A stretch of DNA of 64,000 nucleotides from Desulfosudis oleivorans Hxd3 (GTDB lineage Bacteria > Desulfobacterota > Desulfobacteria > Desulfobacterales > Desulfosudaceae). Both the position numbers and the translations under genes were made by a program. Where the stretch lies: contig NC_009943.1 in NCBI RefSeq assembly GCF_000018405.1, positions 2,049,001 to 2,113,000 of the forward strand. The letters run 5' to 3'. The notes under the pieces were generated by a model, which ran no database searches, had not been told where the DNA came from, and worked only from the letters and a program-made list of their open reading frames with translations. Positions 11,909-20,831 of this stretch are shown here, piece by piece. The stretch's first letter is position 1. Every line of letters begins with the position of its first letter.

Positions 11909-12246
11909 AATCTTTCCCCCACTGTTTTGGTTGACGTTTTGGTGTTACCGGTTCCTCTTGAATAGCAAGTTTGCACCGATCAAACCCCAATGTCAATAGA
12001 TTTTTCAAAGATTCGCGCATTTTTTCAAAATTTTTTTTTTGCGAATCCTTTGTATGGTTGCGTTTCCCATGAGTGATTCATCGGAACAAGTAAAAACAGT
12101 GAGCGGAAACCGATGAAGAGGTGCGGATGCCCGCCGGTTAAGAGACCGGCAATATCCGGCGGGCCTCTTCGCAAACCCTTAACCGGCAAGGGTTTGCGAA
12201 GGAAGGCCGTGGTTGCTTGAAATCAAAGGGACAGGAAGAACAGGGG
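11909..12246. other. Non-coding region between HU and ftsY, with two hairpins
   Basis: 338 bases without a credible gene. It holds the HU upstream region (AT-rich, with A/T runs at 12026-12050) and two adjacent hairpins at 12129-12201, described separately. No tRNA or known small RNA was recognised. Confidence 0.7.
12129..12201. repeat. Two tandem strong inverted repeats downstream of ftsY
   Basis: Hairpin A: a perfect 9-bp stem, 12129-12137 with 12156-12164 (GCCCGCCGG), with an 18-base loop. Hairpin B: a perfect 14-bp stem, 12167-12180 with 12188-12201 (CTTCGCAAACCCTT), with a 7-base loop. They sit about 45 bases after the ftsY stop as read on the minus strand. Neither has a T run on either strand, so they are not classical terminators; they may stabilise or define the ftsY 3' end, or be a dispersed palindromic element. 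Confidence 0.75.
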
Positions 12247-13392
12247 CTAGAACATGGCGTCCAGAAAGGCACGGGGGTCGAAAGGCTGCAGGTCCTCCAC
12301 CTGTTCGCCCACGCCGATATACTGAATGGGAATGCCGAAGGAGTGGCGCAGGTTGATGGCGATGCCTCCCTTGGCCGTGCCGTCCAGCTTGGTCAGCACG
12401 ATGCCGGTAACATCGGCGGCCTTTGTGAACAGCTCGGTCTGGGAGATGGCGTTCTGGCCGGTGGTGGCATCCAGCACCAGCAGGACCTCGTGGGGTGCAT
12501 CGGGCATTGTTTTGGACATGGACCGCTTGATCTTTTTCAACTCCTCCATCAGGTTGACTTTGGTGTGAAGCCGGCCCGCGGTATCAACGATCACCACGTC
12601 AACGCCCCTGGCCCGTGCCGCCTCCACCCCGTCATAGGCCACTGCCGCGGGATCCGAGTTTTCCCGGTGCTTGAGAATATCCGCGCCGGTCCGGTCGGCC
12701 CAGATGGAAAGCTGTTCAATGGCCGCGGCCCGGAAGGTGTCGGCCGCCACCAGCATCACCTTTTTGCCGTTCGCGCGGTGGCGGGCCGCCAGCTTGCCGA
12801 TGGTGGTGGTTTTTCCCACGCCGTTGACACCTATCACCATGATCACGTGAGGTGTGGCAAGCGGCCGGGTTGCTTCGTCCGTGGGCCGGTCGTCTTCCAG
12901 GTAGGGCAGGATCATCTCTTTTATGGCTTCTTTGAGGTGATCGGGGTCCGTGATTCCGGCGGCCTGTTTTGAAAGCCCGGCAATCAGTTCGGTGGTTGCC
13001 TTGACACCGATGTCCGCGGTGATCAGCAGCTCCTCCAGATCTTCCAGGGTCTGATCATCCAGCTTTTTGCCGGGCACAAACAGCTTGTCCACATCCGTGG
13101 TGAGAAACCGGCGGGTTTTTTCAAGGCCACGCCGAAGCCGGCCGTAAAAGCCGCTCTTGGGCTCAGAAAAATCGGCGGCAGGGGCAGGGGAGGGGGCTGT
13201 TTTATTTTCCGCTATCGCGTCTGCGGGTTCCTCCGGTTCCGTGTCTTCAACTGCGGCGGGGGGCGGCGGGACGGCTTCGGGTATCTCTTCAGGAGACCGT
13301 TCTTCCGGTTCAGGCGCCTGCTCCGGTTCCTGGTCGTCCTCGGGAATTTCTGCTTCTGTTTTTTTTCGTTTTTTAAAAAAAGAAAACGCCAT
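12247..13392 (-). CDS. ftsY: Signal recognition particle receptor FtsY
   Basis: 381 residues; ATG 13392 with AAAGGA nine bases upstream. The N-terminal ~95 residues are acidic and Pro/Glu-rich, as in FtsY A domains. The NG domain follows: G-V-N-G-V-G-K-T-T-T P-loop near 203-212, D-T-F-R-A-A-A-I-E-Q-L near 233-243, D-T-A-G-R near 286-290, and T-K-L-D-G-T-A-K-G-G near 341-350. It is the membrane-associated GTPase that docks SRP-ribosome complexes at the translocon. It follows smc by 40 bases on the same strand, so the two are probably co-transcribed. Confidence 0.96.
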   Translation of the reverse strand: MAFSFFKKRKKTEAEIPEDDQEPEQAPEPEERSPEEIPEAVPPPPAAVEDTEPEEPADAIAENKTAPSPAPAADFSEPKSGFYGRLRRGLEKTRRFLTTDVDKLFVPGKKLDDQTLEDLEELLITADIGVKATTELIAGLSKQAAGITDPDHLKEAIKEMILPYLEDDRPTDEATRPLATPHVIMVIGVNGVGKTTTIGKLAARHRANGKKVMLVAADTFRAAAIEQLSIWADRTGADILKHRENSDPAAVAYDGVEAARARGVDVVIVDTAGRLHTKVNLMEELKKIKRSMSKTMPDAPHEVLLVLDATTGQNAISQTELFTKAADVTGIVLTKLDGTAKGGIAINLRHSFGIPIQYIGVGEQVEDLQPFDPRAFLDAMF

Positions 13393-13432
13393 GCCGAAAA
13401 ATCCTTTGCTGCTTCTGCTTTCTTGTTCCTGC

Positions 13433-16400
13433 TCAGTTCAAATGGGCCGATTCAGGCGCCTGCTGTGGCGTGGTTTCCCTGGTGAGGTCCACGGACACAA
13501 TCTTTGAGATGCCCTTCTTTTCCATGGTCACCCCCAGGAGGCTGTCGGCAAACTCCATGGTTTTCTTGTTATGGGTAATCATGATGATCTGTGATTTTTC
13601 ACCGATGATCTTCAGCAGTTCATTAAATCGGTAGATATTGGCTTCGTCAAGGGGCGCGTCGATTTCATCCATCAGGCAGAAGGAGGTGGGCTTGAGCAGA
13701 AAGATGGAGAAAATAAACGCGATGGCGGACAGGGCCTTTTCTCCGCCGGAAAGCAGCGAAAGACGGGTCAGCTTTTTGCCCGGCGGGTGGACCATCATCT
13801 CCACGCCGGTCTCCAGTGGCTTTGAAGGATCGGTCAGCACCAGTTCTCCGGTGCCGCCTTCAAACAGGCGGGGAAAGACCTCGGCCATCTTCTGGTTGAT
13901 ACTGTTGAAGGTCTCCAGAAACCGTTCCTGGGAGACCCGGTTGATCTTGTTGATCACCTTGTGCAGGTCTTCAATGGCTGTCACCAGGTCATCGTGCTGC
14001 TGGGTGAGAAAGTCGAGCCGCTCCTTCTGCTGGTCGAACTCCTCGATGGCGCTCATGTTTACATCTCCAAGGCGTGCGATCTTTTCGCGCAGGGTGGTCA
14101 GCTCGGCCTCCATCTCTTCGGCGCTCTTATCCAGTTCTGCCAGCAGGGGAATATACTGGCCGGCCGCCGCCTCAAAGGCGGTGCCGTAACGCTCCTCAAT
14201 GCGGCGCTCCAGGTGCTCCCGCTGAAGCCTTCGGTCGGTCTGTTCCATCTCCAGGTAGCGGATCTTTTCGGCGTTCTCGTCCCGCTGGCTGCGAATCTCG
14301 GCAAACCGCCGGTCGCTTTCAACGATTTTCGCGGCGATATTTTCATAGGCGGCCTCGTTTTCCGCCAGCGCCTCCTCAAGCCCCTTTAACACGACATAGT
14401 GTTCCCTGAGCAGGGCCTCCTGCTTTTCAATGTCGTTGCAGATGGCGGTTGCTTTTTCCCGTTTGACCCGTATGTCAATGGTGATCTGCTCCAGCCGGGC
14501 CGCGCCCTCTGTCTGAAAACGTTTCAGCCGGTCAAGGGTCTTGGCCGTGTTTTCAAGCTCCGCGTGGGAGGCGGTGTATTTAAGCCGCAGCTCCATGGAT
14601 GCCTGGCTCAAAGATTCGTAGGTTTCGGAAACAGTGGCCAGTTCGTGGTTAAGACCGGCGATTCTCTCCTCGGTATCGGTAATCGCCTGTCTTGCGTCCT
14701 GAAGGGAACGGCTGTAAGCAACGATCTCGTCGTCCATCTCGCTCTCTTCGCCTTCCAGTTGCTGCTGCTCCACCTCAAGAATTTCCAGGCGATGGTCGGC
14801 ATGCTTCAGCTCTTCTGAAACGCGGTAAAGCGACTTTTCAAGTTCCAGGTGGCCGGCCCGGGCCTGGTTCCGGTCGTTCTTGATTTTCTGCAGGTCCTCT
14901 TCAATCTCCCGGACCACCGCCTCAAGAGCGGCCTGCTCTTTTTTTGCCTGGTCTATTTGCCGGTCCATGTCCGCCATGGCGGATTCCAGGTCTTTTATCT
15001 CCTGCTTCTTGGCCAGGATACCGGACAGTTGGTCCTTACTGCCGCCCACCAGAATGCCCCGGTCGGTGATCAGGTCGCCGTCCAGGGTAACCACCGGCCG
15101 CCTGCCGGACCCGTTGCTGCTGTGCCACAGGGCTGTTGCGGTCTCCAGGTCCGGAGCCAGCAGCACATTACCGATCAGGGCGTGGACCATTTTTTCATAC
15201 CCGGTTTCCACGGCCAGGTGGTCCACCAGCCGGTCGGCATGCCCGTTACCAGTAATGGCGCTGATATCGATCTCCTGGTTTAAAACGGAAAGGGGAATAA
15301 ACCCGCTTCTGCCGGCCTGGTCTGTTCGCAGGGATTCGACCAGCCGGGCCCCCTGGTCGTGGGTCTCTACACATATATATTGAAGGGCTTCACCCAGCAC
15401 CGCTTCGGTGGCGGTTTCATATCCCGGCTGGGGCCGGACCATATCCGCCGCAATGCCCAGAATGCCGTCCTCGGCAGCCCGGCCCGCCGCGTTGCGCATC
15501 AGTGCCTGGACCCCGTCCTTGTACCATTCAAAATTATCGTCCATCTTCTTGATGGCCGAATGGCGGGATTTGATCCTGTTCCGTTCCATGTCCAGGGTGT
15601 GGACCCGCCGAATGGTTTCGGTAAGGGCCTTCTGCCGGTCATCCAGTTTTCCGGAGACCACCCGAATCCGTTCCTCCATCTGTTCGATGGTGTCGGTTGA
15701 CCCGGCCATTTCGTTTCTGATCTGCTCGGCCTGGTTCCGAAGGCGGGTGGCGTTGCGTGCGGCCGTGGTTTTCTCGTTACCGATTTCAGCCCGGCGTTTT
15801 TTTAATGCCTCCTTGTTTTCCGCCACGTTCTGACAGGAACTGTGGTACCTGGCCTCCTCGGCGGTAAACCGCATCAGGCTGGCCTTGGCGCTTTCCAGCT
15901 GCCGGCCGGTCTCTTCACGGGTGGTTTTAATCTCCTGCAGCTCTTCCTGCTGCCGGGCCAGCTGCTCACGTACCGTCTGGTTCTCTTCGGTGATGCGCCG
16001 GTAGGAGACGTCAGCCTCAGCGATCTCGGTCTCAACAACGGCCTGTTTTTCATTCAGGCTGACCTTTTCCGCCTCAAAACCGGCGGCCTCTTCCTCCAGC
16101 CGCTGCCGCTCGGTGCGCAGGTGAGTCAGTTCATTTTCCGTCTTGTCGATCTTGCGCTGAAGCTCGAATTTGCGCTCTTTCTGGCCCGATATCTCGCGGG
16201 ACTTGGCGTCCCGTTCCAGTTTAACGGTTTCAATGGCGGCGTCCAGGCTGCCGATGCGGGATGCGTGTTCGTTGTCCAGGTCCTTGAGGGAGGCGAGCAG
16301 GGCGTCGGTCTCCGTGATTTTATCGGTCAGGGCGTTGTGGTGGATCAGGGAGACCAGCATATCCAGTTCTTTTTTGCGGGCCTGGTACTCCTTGTGGCGC

Positions 16401-17047
16401 AACGCCTTTTTGGCCTGGCGGTCCAGGCTGTTCATATTGCGCTGCACCTCGACCATGATGTCCTTGATGCGCAGCAGGTCGTTGTCCGTGGCCCGAAGTT
16501 TGCGAAGGGCCTCTTCTTTTCGTGTTTTGTATCGGGTGACGCCGGCGGCCTCTTCGATAAACATGCGCCGCTCTTCCGGGCTGGCATCGGTAATGGCCCC
16601 GATATTGCCCTGCTGAATGATGGAGTAGGAGCGGGCACCCATGCCGCTGCCAAGGAAAATATTGTAGATATCCTTGAGCCGGCAGGGCTGCTTGTTTAAT
16701 AAATATTCTCGCTCACCGGACCGGTAGAGCCGGCGGGTGATCATGATTTCGGTGAGGTGGCGGAGCTCCTCCGGGGCCGAGCCATTGTCATTGGCCAGCA
16801 CCAGCGAGACCTCGGCCATATTGACCGGGGCCTTTTCATTGGAACCGGCAAAGATCACGTCATCCATGGATTTGCCCCGAAGCTGCATGGCGCTCTGTTC
16901 ACCCATGACCCATTTGAGGGCGTCGATGATATTGCTTTTGCCGCAGCCGTTGGGGCCGACAATGGAGAAGATGCCCGGTGGAAAGCTGATGGTGGCCTTT
17001 TCCGGGAACGACTTAAAACCGTTGATTTCGAGTCTTTTGAGACGCAT
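13433..17047 (-). CDS. smc: Chromosome segregation protein SMC
   Basis: 1204 residues from ATG 17047, which has AGGAGGGG eight bases upstream; the frame stays open further upstream but the homologous start M-R-L-K-R-L-E-I-N-G-F-K-S-F is here. Walker A is G-P-N-G-C-G-K-S-N near 31-39. Two long coiled coils flank a hinge at about 500-660 (D-G-I-L-G-I-A-A-D and the G-I-L-V-G-G loop). The C-terminal head has the ABC signature L-S-G-G-E-K-A-L near 1100 and Walker B F-C-L-M-D-E-I-D-A-P-L. It forms the ring-shaped condensin with ScpA/ScpB, which are not in this window. The smc-ftsY order is common in bacteria. Confidence 0.97.
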   Translation of the reverse strand: MRLKRLEINGFKSFPEKATISFPPGIFSIVGPNGCGKSNIIDALKWVMGEQSAMQLRGKSMDDVIFAGSNEKAPVNMAEVSLVLANDNGSAPEELRHLTEIMITRRLYRSGEREYLLNKQPCRLKDIYNIFLGSGMGARSYSIIQQGNIGAITDASPEERRMFIEEAAGVTRYKTRKEEALRKLRATDNDLLRIKDIMVEVQRNMNSLDRQAKKALRHKEYQARKKELDMLVSLIHHNALTDKITETDALLASLKDLDNEHASRIGSLDAAIETVKLERDAKSREISGQKERKFELQRKIDKTENELTHLRTERQRLEEEAAGFEAEKVSLNEKQAVVETEIAEADVSYRRITEENQTVREQLARQQEELQEIKTTREETGRQLESAKASLMRFTAEEARYHSSCQNVAENKEALKKRRAEIGNEKTTAARNATRLRNQAEQIRNEMAGSTDTIEQMEERIRVVSGKLDDRQKALTETIRRVHTLDMERNRIKSRHSAIKKMDDNFEWYKDGVQALMRNAAGRAAEDGILGIAADMVRPQPGYETATEAVLGEALQYICVETHDQGARLVESLRTDQAGRSGFIPLSVLNQEIDISAITGNGHADRLVDHLAVETGYEKMVHALIGNVLLAPDLETATALWHSSNGSGRRPVVTLDGDLITDRGILVGGSKDQLSGILAKKQEIKDLESAMADMDRQIDQAKKEQAALEAVVREIEEDLQKIKNDRNQARAGHLELEKSLYRVSEELKHADHRLEILEVEQQQLEGEESEMDDEIVAYSRSLQDARQAITDTEERIAGLNHELATVSETYESLSQASMELRLKYTASHAELENTAKTLDRLKRFQTEGAARLEQITIDIRVKREKATAICNDIEKQEALLREHYVVLKGLEEALAENEAAYENIAAKIVESDRRFAEIRSQRDENAEKIRYLEMEQTDRRLQREHLERRIEERYGTAFEAAAGQYIPLLAELDKSAEEMEAELTTLREKIARLGDVNMSAIEEFDQQKERLDFLTQQHDDLVTAIEDLHKVINKINRVSQERFLETFNSINQKMAEVFPRLFEGGTGELVLTDPSKPLETGVEMMVHPPGKKLTRLSLLSGGEKALSAIAFIFSIFLLKPTSFCLMDEIDAPLDEANIYRFNELLKIIGEKSQIIMITHNKKTMEFADSLLGVTMEKKGISKIVSVDLTRETTPQQAPESAHLN

Positions 17048-17351
17048 GGCAAAACCCCTCCTGCCGCATGCGGCAAAATGCAGTTTTGTGGGATTGATAA
17101 CCGGCTTGCAATGGTGATCTTTTTTTAACAGGGAAAACCCGGCTTGTAAAGAAAAAACACAATAACAGGTGGAAAAATATTCTGAGTGACACAATATGTA
17201 GTGGAAGAGCCGGTCGCCAAAGTAGGGGCGTCGTCAAAAAAATAAACATTCAATTAAAATGGAAGGTTTTAGTATTTATATGTTTAAAATAACAGTTAAT
17301 AATTATTATAAAGAAAAAATTTTAATGACAGATCCCCGGTTGTTTATCCAA

Positions 17352-17381
17352 ATCGCTATCGCTATCGGTATCGAAATCGAA
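17352..17381 (+). repeat. ATCGNN hexamer repeat block, copy 1
   Basis: Five consecutive hexamers of the form ATCGNN (ATCGCT, ATCGCT, ATCGGT, ATCGAA, ATCGAA). The same design occurs inverted at 17482-17517 and again at 25854-25883. Confidence 0.85.
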
Positions 17382-17481
17382 TTGGATCTACGGCCTTGTT
17401 CTCAAAGATTATTTTTCTTTCTGCCTATGCGCGTACTTTTATTGAAAGTGACGGTTAGAGAAAGCAACGGTTGCTGGAGGG

Positions 17482-17517
17482 GGCGATTGCGATCCCGATA
17501 GCGATACCGATTTCGAT
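17482..17517 (-). repeat. ATCGNN hexamer repeat block, copy 2 (inverted)
   Basis: Six consecutive hexamers, NNCGAT on the + strand, i.e. ATCGNN on the minus strand, about 100 bases from copy 1 and in opposite orientation, so the two could pair. Confidence 0.85.
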
Positions 17518-17735
17518 TATAAATTGTCCATTCACGCTGGATGATGGAACAGAGAGAGGGCGCCCTGAGAACCCTGTAAACCCTGAACCGCTGGGGCTTT
17601 GCCCCTTTTAAAACGTCTGATAAGATATATTATGTAAACTTTTTATAAATGGAAATATATATCATCCGGAAAGAACTGCCCTGCCGCTTTATTTAAATTT
17701 GCAATTGATAAAAAAGCCGTGTACATCAGGATGAC

Positions 17736-18503
17736 ATGAACACCGAAAAACCACTGGTATCTGTTCTTACCACTGCCTATAACACGGAAAAATATATCGG
17801 TGCGGCTATTGAGAGCGTTCTGGCTCAGACCATGACCGACTTTGAGTTTGCTCTGAGAGATGACGGGTCAACCGACAGCACCCTGGAAATACTCAAGGAC
17901 TACGCAAAAAAAGACGCCCGCATCAAAATATTTTCCGGTTCCAACACCGGCATGGCCGCCGGCACCAACGAACTGATCAAAAAGGCCCGGGGAACTTTCA
18001 TCGGCCTGCTGGACAGTGACGACCTGCTGGCCCCTACCGCTCTTGAAGAGACGGTAAAGGTTTTTCAGGCCATCCCTTCAGCCGGCATGGTGTACACGGA
18101 TCATTACGACATGGCCGAAGACGGCACCGTCAGGGGGCTTGGGTTTCGCTGCAGGATTCCCTACTCCAAAGAACGGCTGCTGATTGATATGATGACCTTT
18201 CATTTCAGAATGTTCCGGCGTTCAACCTTTGATATAGTGGGGCTGCTGGATCCCAGCCTGGAAGCGGCACCGGACTATGATCTCTGCCTGAGAGTCTCCG
18301 AGCAGTGTCAGATTGTTCATCTGCCCAGGCCCCTTTATTTATACAGGGTCCATGACAAATCCATCTCCACCTCCCAAAGGCTGGACCAGATAAATGAATC
18401 GAAACTCGTCGTGGAACAGGCTTTGAAACGGCGGGGCCTGGACCGGGAGTATGAACTCTTTGTTCAGCTTTCTTCAAAATTTACCCTGGTGAAAAAAGCC
18501 TGA
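17736..18503 (+). CDS. Family 2 glycosyltransferase
   Basis: 255 residues, ATG 17736 with AGGA upstream. It is a GT-A fold family 2 enzyme: V-S-V-L-T-T-A-Y-N-T near 8-17, R-D-D-G-S-T-D near 40-46, and the metal-binding L-D-S-D-D-L near 92-97. The C-terminal third has D-Y-D-L-C-L-R-V-S and L-P-R-P-L-Y-L-Y-R-V-H, typical of small single-domain transferases. There is no membrane segment, so it is cytoplasmic or peripheral. The next gene is a close paralogue overlapping by one base (TGATGA). The acceptor and sugar donor are unknown; surface polysaccharide or glycoprotein decoration is the usual role. Confidence 0.9.
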   Translation: MNTEKPLVSVLTTAYNTEKYIGAAIESVLAQTMTDFEFALRDDGSTDSTLEILKDYAKKDARIKIFSGSNTGMAAGTNELIKKARGTFIGLLDSDDLLAPTALEETVKVFQAIPSAGMVYTDHYDMAEDGTVRGLGFRCRIPYSKERLLIDMMTFHFRMFRRSTFDIVGLLDPSLEAAPDYDLCLRVSEQCQIVHLPRPLYLYRVHDKSISTSQRLDQINESKLVVEQALKRRGLDREYELFVQLSSKFTLVKKA

Positions 18504-19288
18504 TGAAAGCGACTTCATCCCCACCGAAAGTCTCCCTGCTGACCCCCGCGTATAATAACGGGGCGTATATCGAAGAGACCATTAAAACCGTACAGCTTCA
18601 AACAATGGAGGATTTTGAATATATTGTAAGGGATGATGGTTCAAGTGATAATACCCTGGAAATAATAAAAAAATATTCTGAATCTGACCCCCGGATACAG
18701 GTCATTGCCGGAAATCATGCAGGAATTTCCAAAGGCCTTAATGAAATGGTCGAGTACTCCCGGGGAGCATATATCGGCTTTCTTGACGGTGACGATCTGC
18801 TGGCCCCCACCGCCCTTGAGGAGACGGTGGCCGCGTTTGAGGCCAATCCGGATGCCGGCATGGTCTATACCGACTACCTTGAGGTTTCACCGGATAACCG
18901 GCAGTGGCGATATGGAAAACGGTGCGCCGCCCCCTACTCTCCGGATCGGCTGCTGGTGGAGATGATGATTTTTCATTTCCGCATGGTCCGGCGAACTGTT
19001 TTTGACCGAACGGGCCTGTTTGATCCGGAGCTCGACATGGCGTGGGACTATGACTTCTGCCTGCGGGTTTCAGAAAATTTTCCGATCGTCCACCTGCCCC
19101 GGCCCCTTTATAAGTACAGAGTTCACGAACAAAACGCGTCAACAAAAATGGGCTACGAACAGATTGATGCCTCTCGAAGGGCTGTGGAAGCGGCCCTTAA
19201 ACGGCGGGGCATGGATGATCAATACCGGCTCAAAGTGGAAATATTTTCAAGATTTCAGATTCGAAAAAAGAAAAAGACTCCGGCATAG
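18503..19288 (+). CDS. Family 2 glycosyltransferase, paralogue of the preceding gene
   Basis: 261 residues. It has the same architecture as its neighbour: V-S-L-L-T-P-A-Y-N-N near 10-19, R-D-D-G-S-S-D, and metal-binding L-D-G-D-D-L. Long stretches match the upstream protein, for example L-L-A-P-T-A-L-E-E-T-V and I-V-H-L-P-R-P-L-Y, so the pair arose by tandem duplication followed by divergence. The start codon overlaps the upstream stop, giving coupling. It ends in a basic tail (R-K-K-K-K). It converges with a radical SAM gene, whose stop lies 15 bases beyond. Confidence 0.9.
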   Translation: MKATSSPPKVSLLTPAYNNGAYIEETIKTVQLQTMEDFEYIVRDDGSSDNTLEIIKKYSESDPRIQVIAGNHAGISKGLNEMVEYSRGAYIGFLDGDDLLAPTALEETVAAFEANPDAGMVYTDYLEVSPDNRQWRYGKRCAAPYSPDRLLVEMMIFHFRMVRRTVFDRTGLFDPELDMAWDYDFCLRVSENFPIVHLPRPLYKYRVHEQNASTKMGYEQIDASRRAVEAALKRRGMDDQYRLKVEIFSRFQIRKKKKTPA

Positions 19289-19303
19289 CGTAAAAAACTG
19301 CTC

Positions 19304-20356
19304 TTATTGCCCGGACCCTGGCGGTGTTAAACGATGGTGATGGATCAATGCTTTTTTGAGTTTTAACCCCGCGGCCCCCAGGCCGACAATGGCGTCCGTG
19401 TCATTTGTTGCGGGTCCGGGATCTCTGGGCTCCACCAGCCCCATGCTGCGCTGCCGCACATACTTTTTCTGAAGCACCGCAAAGTTTAAAAACTCCTCCT
19501 TACACCGGCACGCTGCCCTGTGCGTGCATGCTTTTGGCGTTTTGTATAAACTTTCTGCCAGATGAAAATCCGGGTCCAGAACATGGCCAAAACGAACGGG
19601 ATGACCGGCACCCTGCCCCAGGGGCCCGCATGGCGCAACATAACCGTTTTCAAGAATACGGATAAAGGCTTGGCCCGCGTGACACGCCTGGCCAAAAGGG
19701 GTTATGGCGGCGGTCAGGTGCATGGCCAGCACATCCGGCCATTGATAGAGCCGGGAGACAATATCCGGCCGTTCATGCACAATCGGAATATTCTGTTGAA
19801 GATACCCCAGGTCAACATGGACCTTCAGCCCTTCTTCCAGGCAGCGATCCCGCATTACCAGAACGGCTTGCAGTGTCTGGGGAAACAACAGCAGGTTGAT
19901 AATCACAAGCGCGCCAAGGGATTGGGCGAAAAGCGCGCCCTTTAAAATTGTTTCCGCGTCGCACTCGGTTGCATGGTAGGTAATCCACAACGTAATCCTG
20001 TCTGCTTCGGCCCGCTCGGCAAATGGCCCATACTCCTGTAAAAGCCTTGAACCATTGGTGACCAGTTCGACAAAACGGATGTTGGCCCGGTGGGAAAGCC
20101 ATGCAGCACCTTCGAGAAACGCGTCACAGAGAAAAGGCTCCCCAAAGGTCTGCAGCCGCACCCCTTTTTCAAAACCGGATTGCGCGGCGATCCACTCTAT
20201 TACCTTTTTATAAAGAGCGGCGCTCTCATTACCGGCCCACATTTTACCTTTATGGGCGGAGCGAACAAGACCGGCGGCGCAATACGGGCAGTTGAAATTG
20301 CAAAGGGTCTGATCACAGCAGTACCAGACGTCAAGCGGGGGAAGAGGCGTTGTCAT
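19304..20356 (-). CDS. Radical SAM protein with a cysteine-rich C-terminal region
   Basis: 350 residues. The radical SAM cluster motif C-N-F-N-C-P-Y-C (C-x3-C-x2-C) lies near residues 19-26, very close to the N-terminus. About residues 225-320 contain further cysteines (C-H-A-G, G-Y-V-A-P-C-G, then C-T-H-R-A-A-C-R-C-K), which resembles a SPASM/Twitch region binding auxiliary Fe-S clusters. Such proteins usually modify peptides or proteins, but no precursor peptide is evident nearby. The start at ATG 20356 lacks a clear ribosome-binding site. It converges on the glycosyltransferases and may be functionally linked to them, which is a guess. Confidence 0.78.
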   Translation of the reverse strand: MTTPLPPLDVWYCCDQTLCNFNCPYCAAGLVRSAHKGKMWAGNESAALYKKVIEWIAAQSGFEKGVRLQTFGEPFLCDAFLEGAAWLSHRANIRFVELVTNGSRLLQEYGPFAERAEADRITLWITYHATECDAETILKGALFAQSLGALVIINLLLFPQTLQAVLVMRDRCLEEGLKVHVDLGYLQQNIPIVHERPDIVSRLYQWPDVLAMHLTAAITPFGQACHAGQAFIRILENGYVAPCGPLGQGAGHPVRFGHVLDPDFHLAESLYKTPKACTHRAACRCKEEFLNFAVLQKKYVRQRSMGLVEPRDPGPATNDTDAIVGLGAAGLKLKKALIHHHRLTPPGSGQ

Positions 20357-20383
20357 TTGTCATGTGCCGTTTCGTTAAAAAGA

Positions 20384-20650
20384 TCACCCCTTGTATTTGT
20401 CCAGCATCTCGCGAATGGCCGGAACGATGTAAACATTGTCCAGGTTCTGGCGGCCCAGGCACTCGGCAAGGTTTTCGGTTTTCTCCCGGATCGGCAGCCG
20501 CTTGTCCATGACAAAAAGATCCTGGTCCTTTACCCGGCAGAGCCCGCTGGTAACATGAATGCCGGCGTTGCGCAGGTTGTGCTCCTTGACGGCAATGCCC
20601 AGTTTTTCGGCAATGGTTTTCAGTTCATTATACAGGTTATCCGGTCTCAT
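20384..20650 (-). CDS. Small protein of unknown function
   Basis: 88 residues from ATG 20650, which has AAGGGG six bases upstream; an ATG five codons further out (20665) overlaps that box. I do not recognise the family. It is soluble: an N-terminal helix (N-E-L-K-T-I-A-E-K-L-G-I), a short beta region with G-L-C-R-V-K-D-Q-D-L-F-V-M-D, and a C-terminal region ending in I-R-E-M-L-D-K-Y-K-G. The D-x-D-L-F-V-M-D-K strand pattern suggests a small alpha/beta fold. It is 27 bases upstream of the radical SAM gene on the same strand, so probably one transcript. Confidence 0.72.
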   Translation of the reverse strand: MRPDNLYNELKTIAEKLGIAVKEHNLRNAGIHVTSGLCRVKDQDLFVMDKRLPIREKTENLAECLGRQNLDNVYIVPAIREMLDKYKG

Positions 20651-20730
20651 GGGCCCCTTCTTCATTGATATGACAACACATTTTTTGTGCGTCCGGGTTT
20701 GTTTTCAGCCCGTTTTCCTGCCGTATTGGC

Positions 20731-20758
20731 TTGAAAAGCGGCCAGAAGCTGTTATATT
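20731..20758 (+). promoter_or_regulatory. Predicted sigma-70-type promoter of the YccA-like gene
   Basis: TTGAAA at 20731-20736 and TATATT at 20753-20758 with a 16-base spacer, about 70 bases before the start codon. Confidence 0.55.
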
Positions 20759-20831
20759 AGGAACATTAAAAATTTGCAAGTCAGTCAGTTGAAACCATAC
20801 AGGATGTAACCTTTCTCAGAGGAGCGTGAAA

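Larger units (their letters stand above)
17048..17735. other. AT-rich spacer with hexamer repeats, no credible gene
   Basis: 688 bases. It is clearly AT-richer than its surroundings, especially 17220-17330 and 17620-17730. It contains two inverted blocks of the ATCGNN hexamer repeat (17352-17381 and 17482-17517). A small hairpin GGGGC-TTT-GCCCC followed by TTTT lies at 17593-17609. An 80-codon reading frame (17259-17501) exists but runs through both repeat blocks and has no ribosome-binding site. The spacer separates the smc operon from the divergent glycosyltransferases and may mark an insertion boundary. Confidence 0.65.

Noticed and set aside
17259-17501. Possible 80-residue protein in the AT-rich spacer
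   Set aside because: It is partly the translation of the hexamer repeats (I-A-I-A-I-G-I-E), has no ribosome-binding site and no recognisable fold.
17593-17609. GGGGC-TTT-GCCCC-TTTT mini-hairpin as a terminator
   Set aside because: Only a 5-bp stem and no gene ends upstream on that strand; kept only as a note in the spacer.
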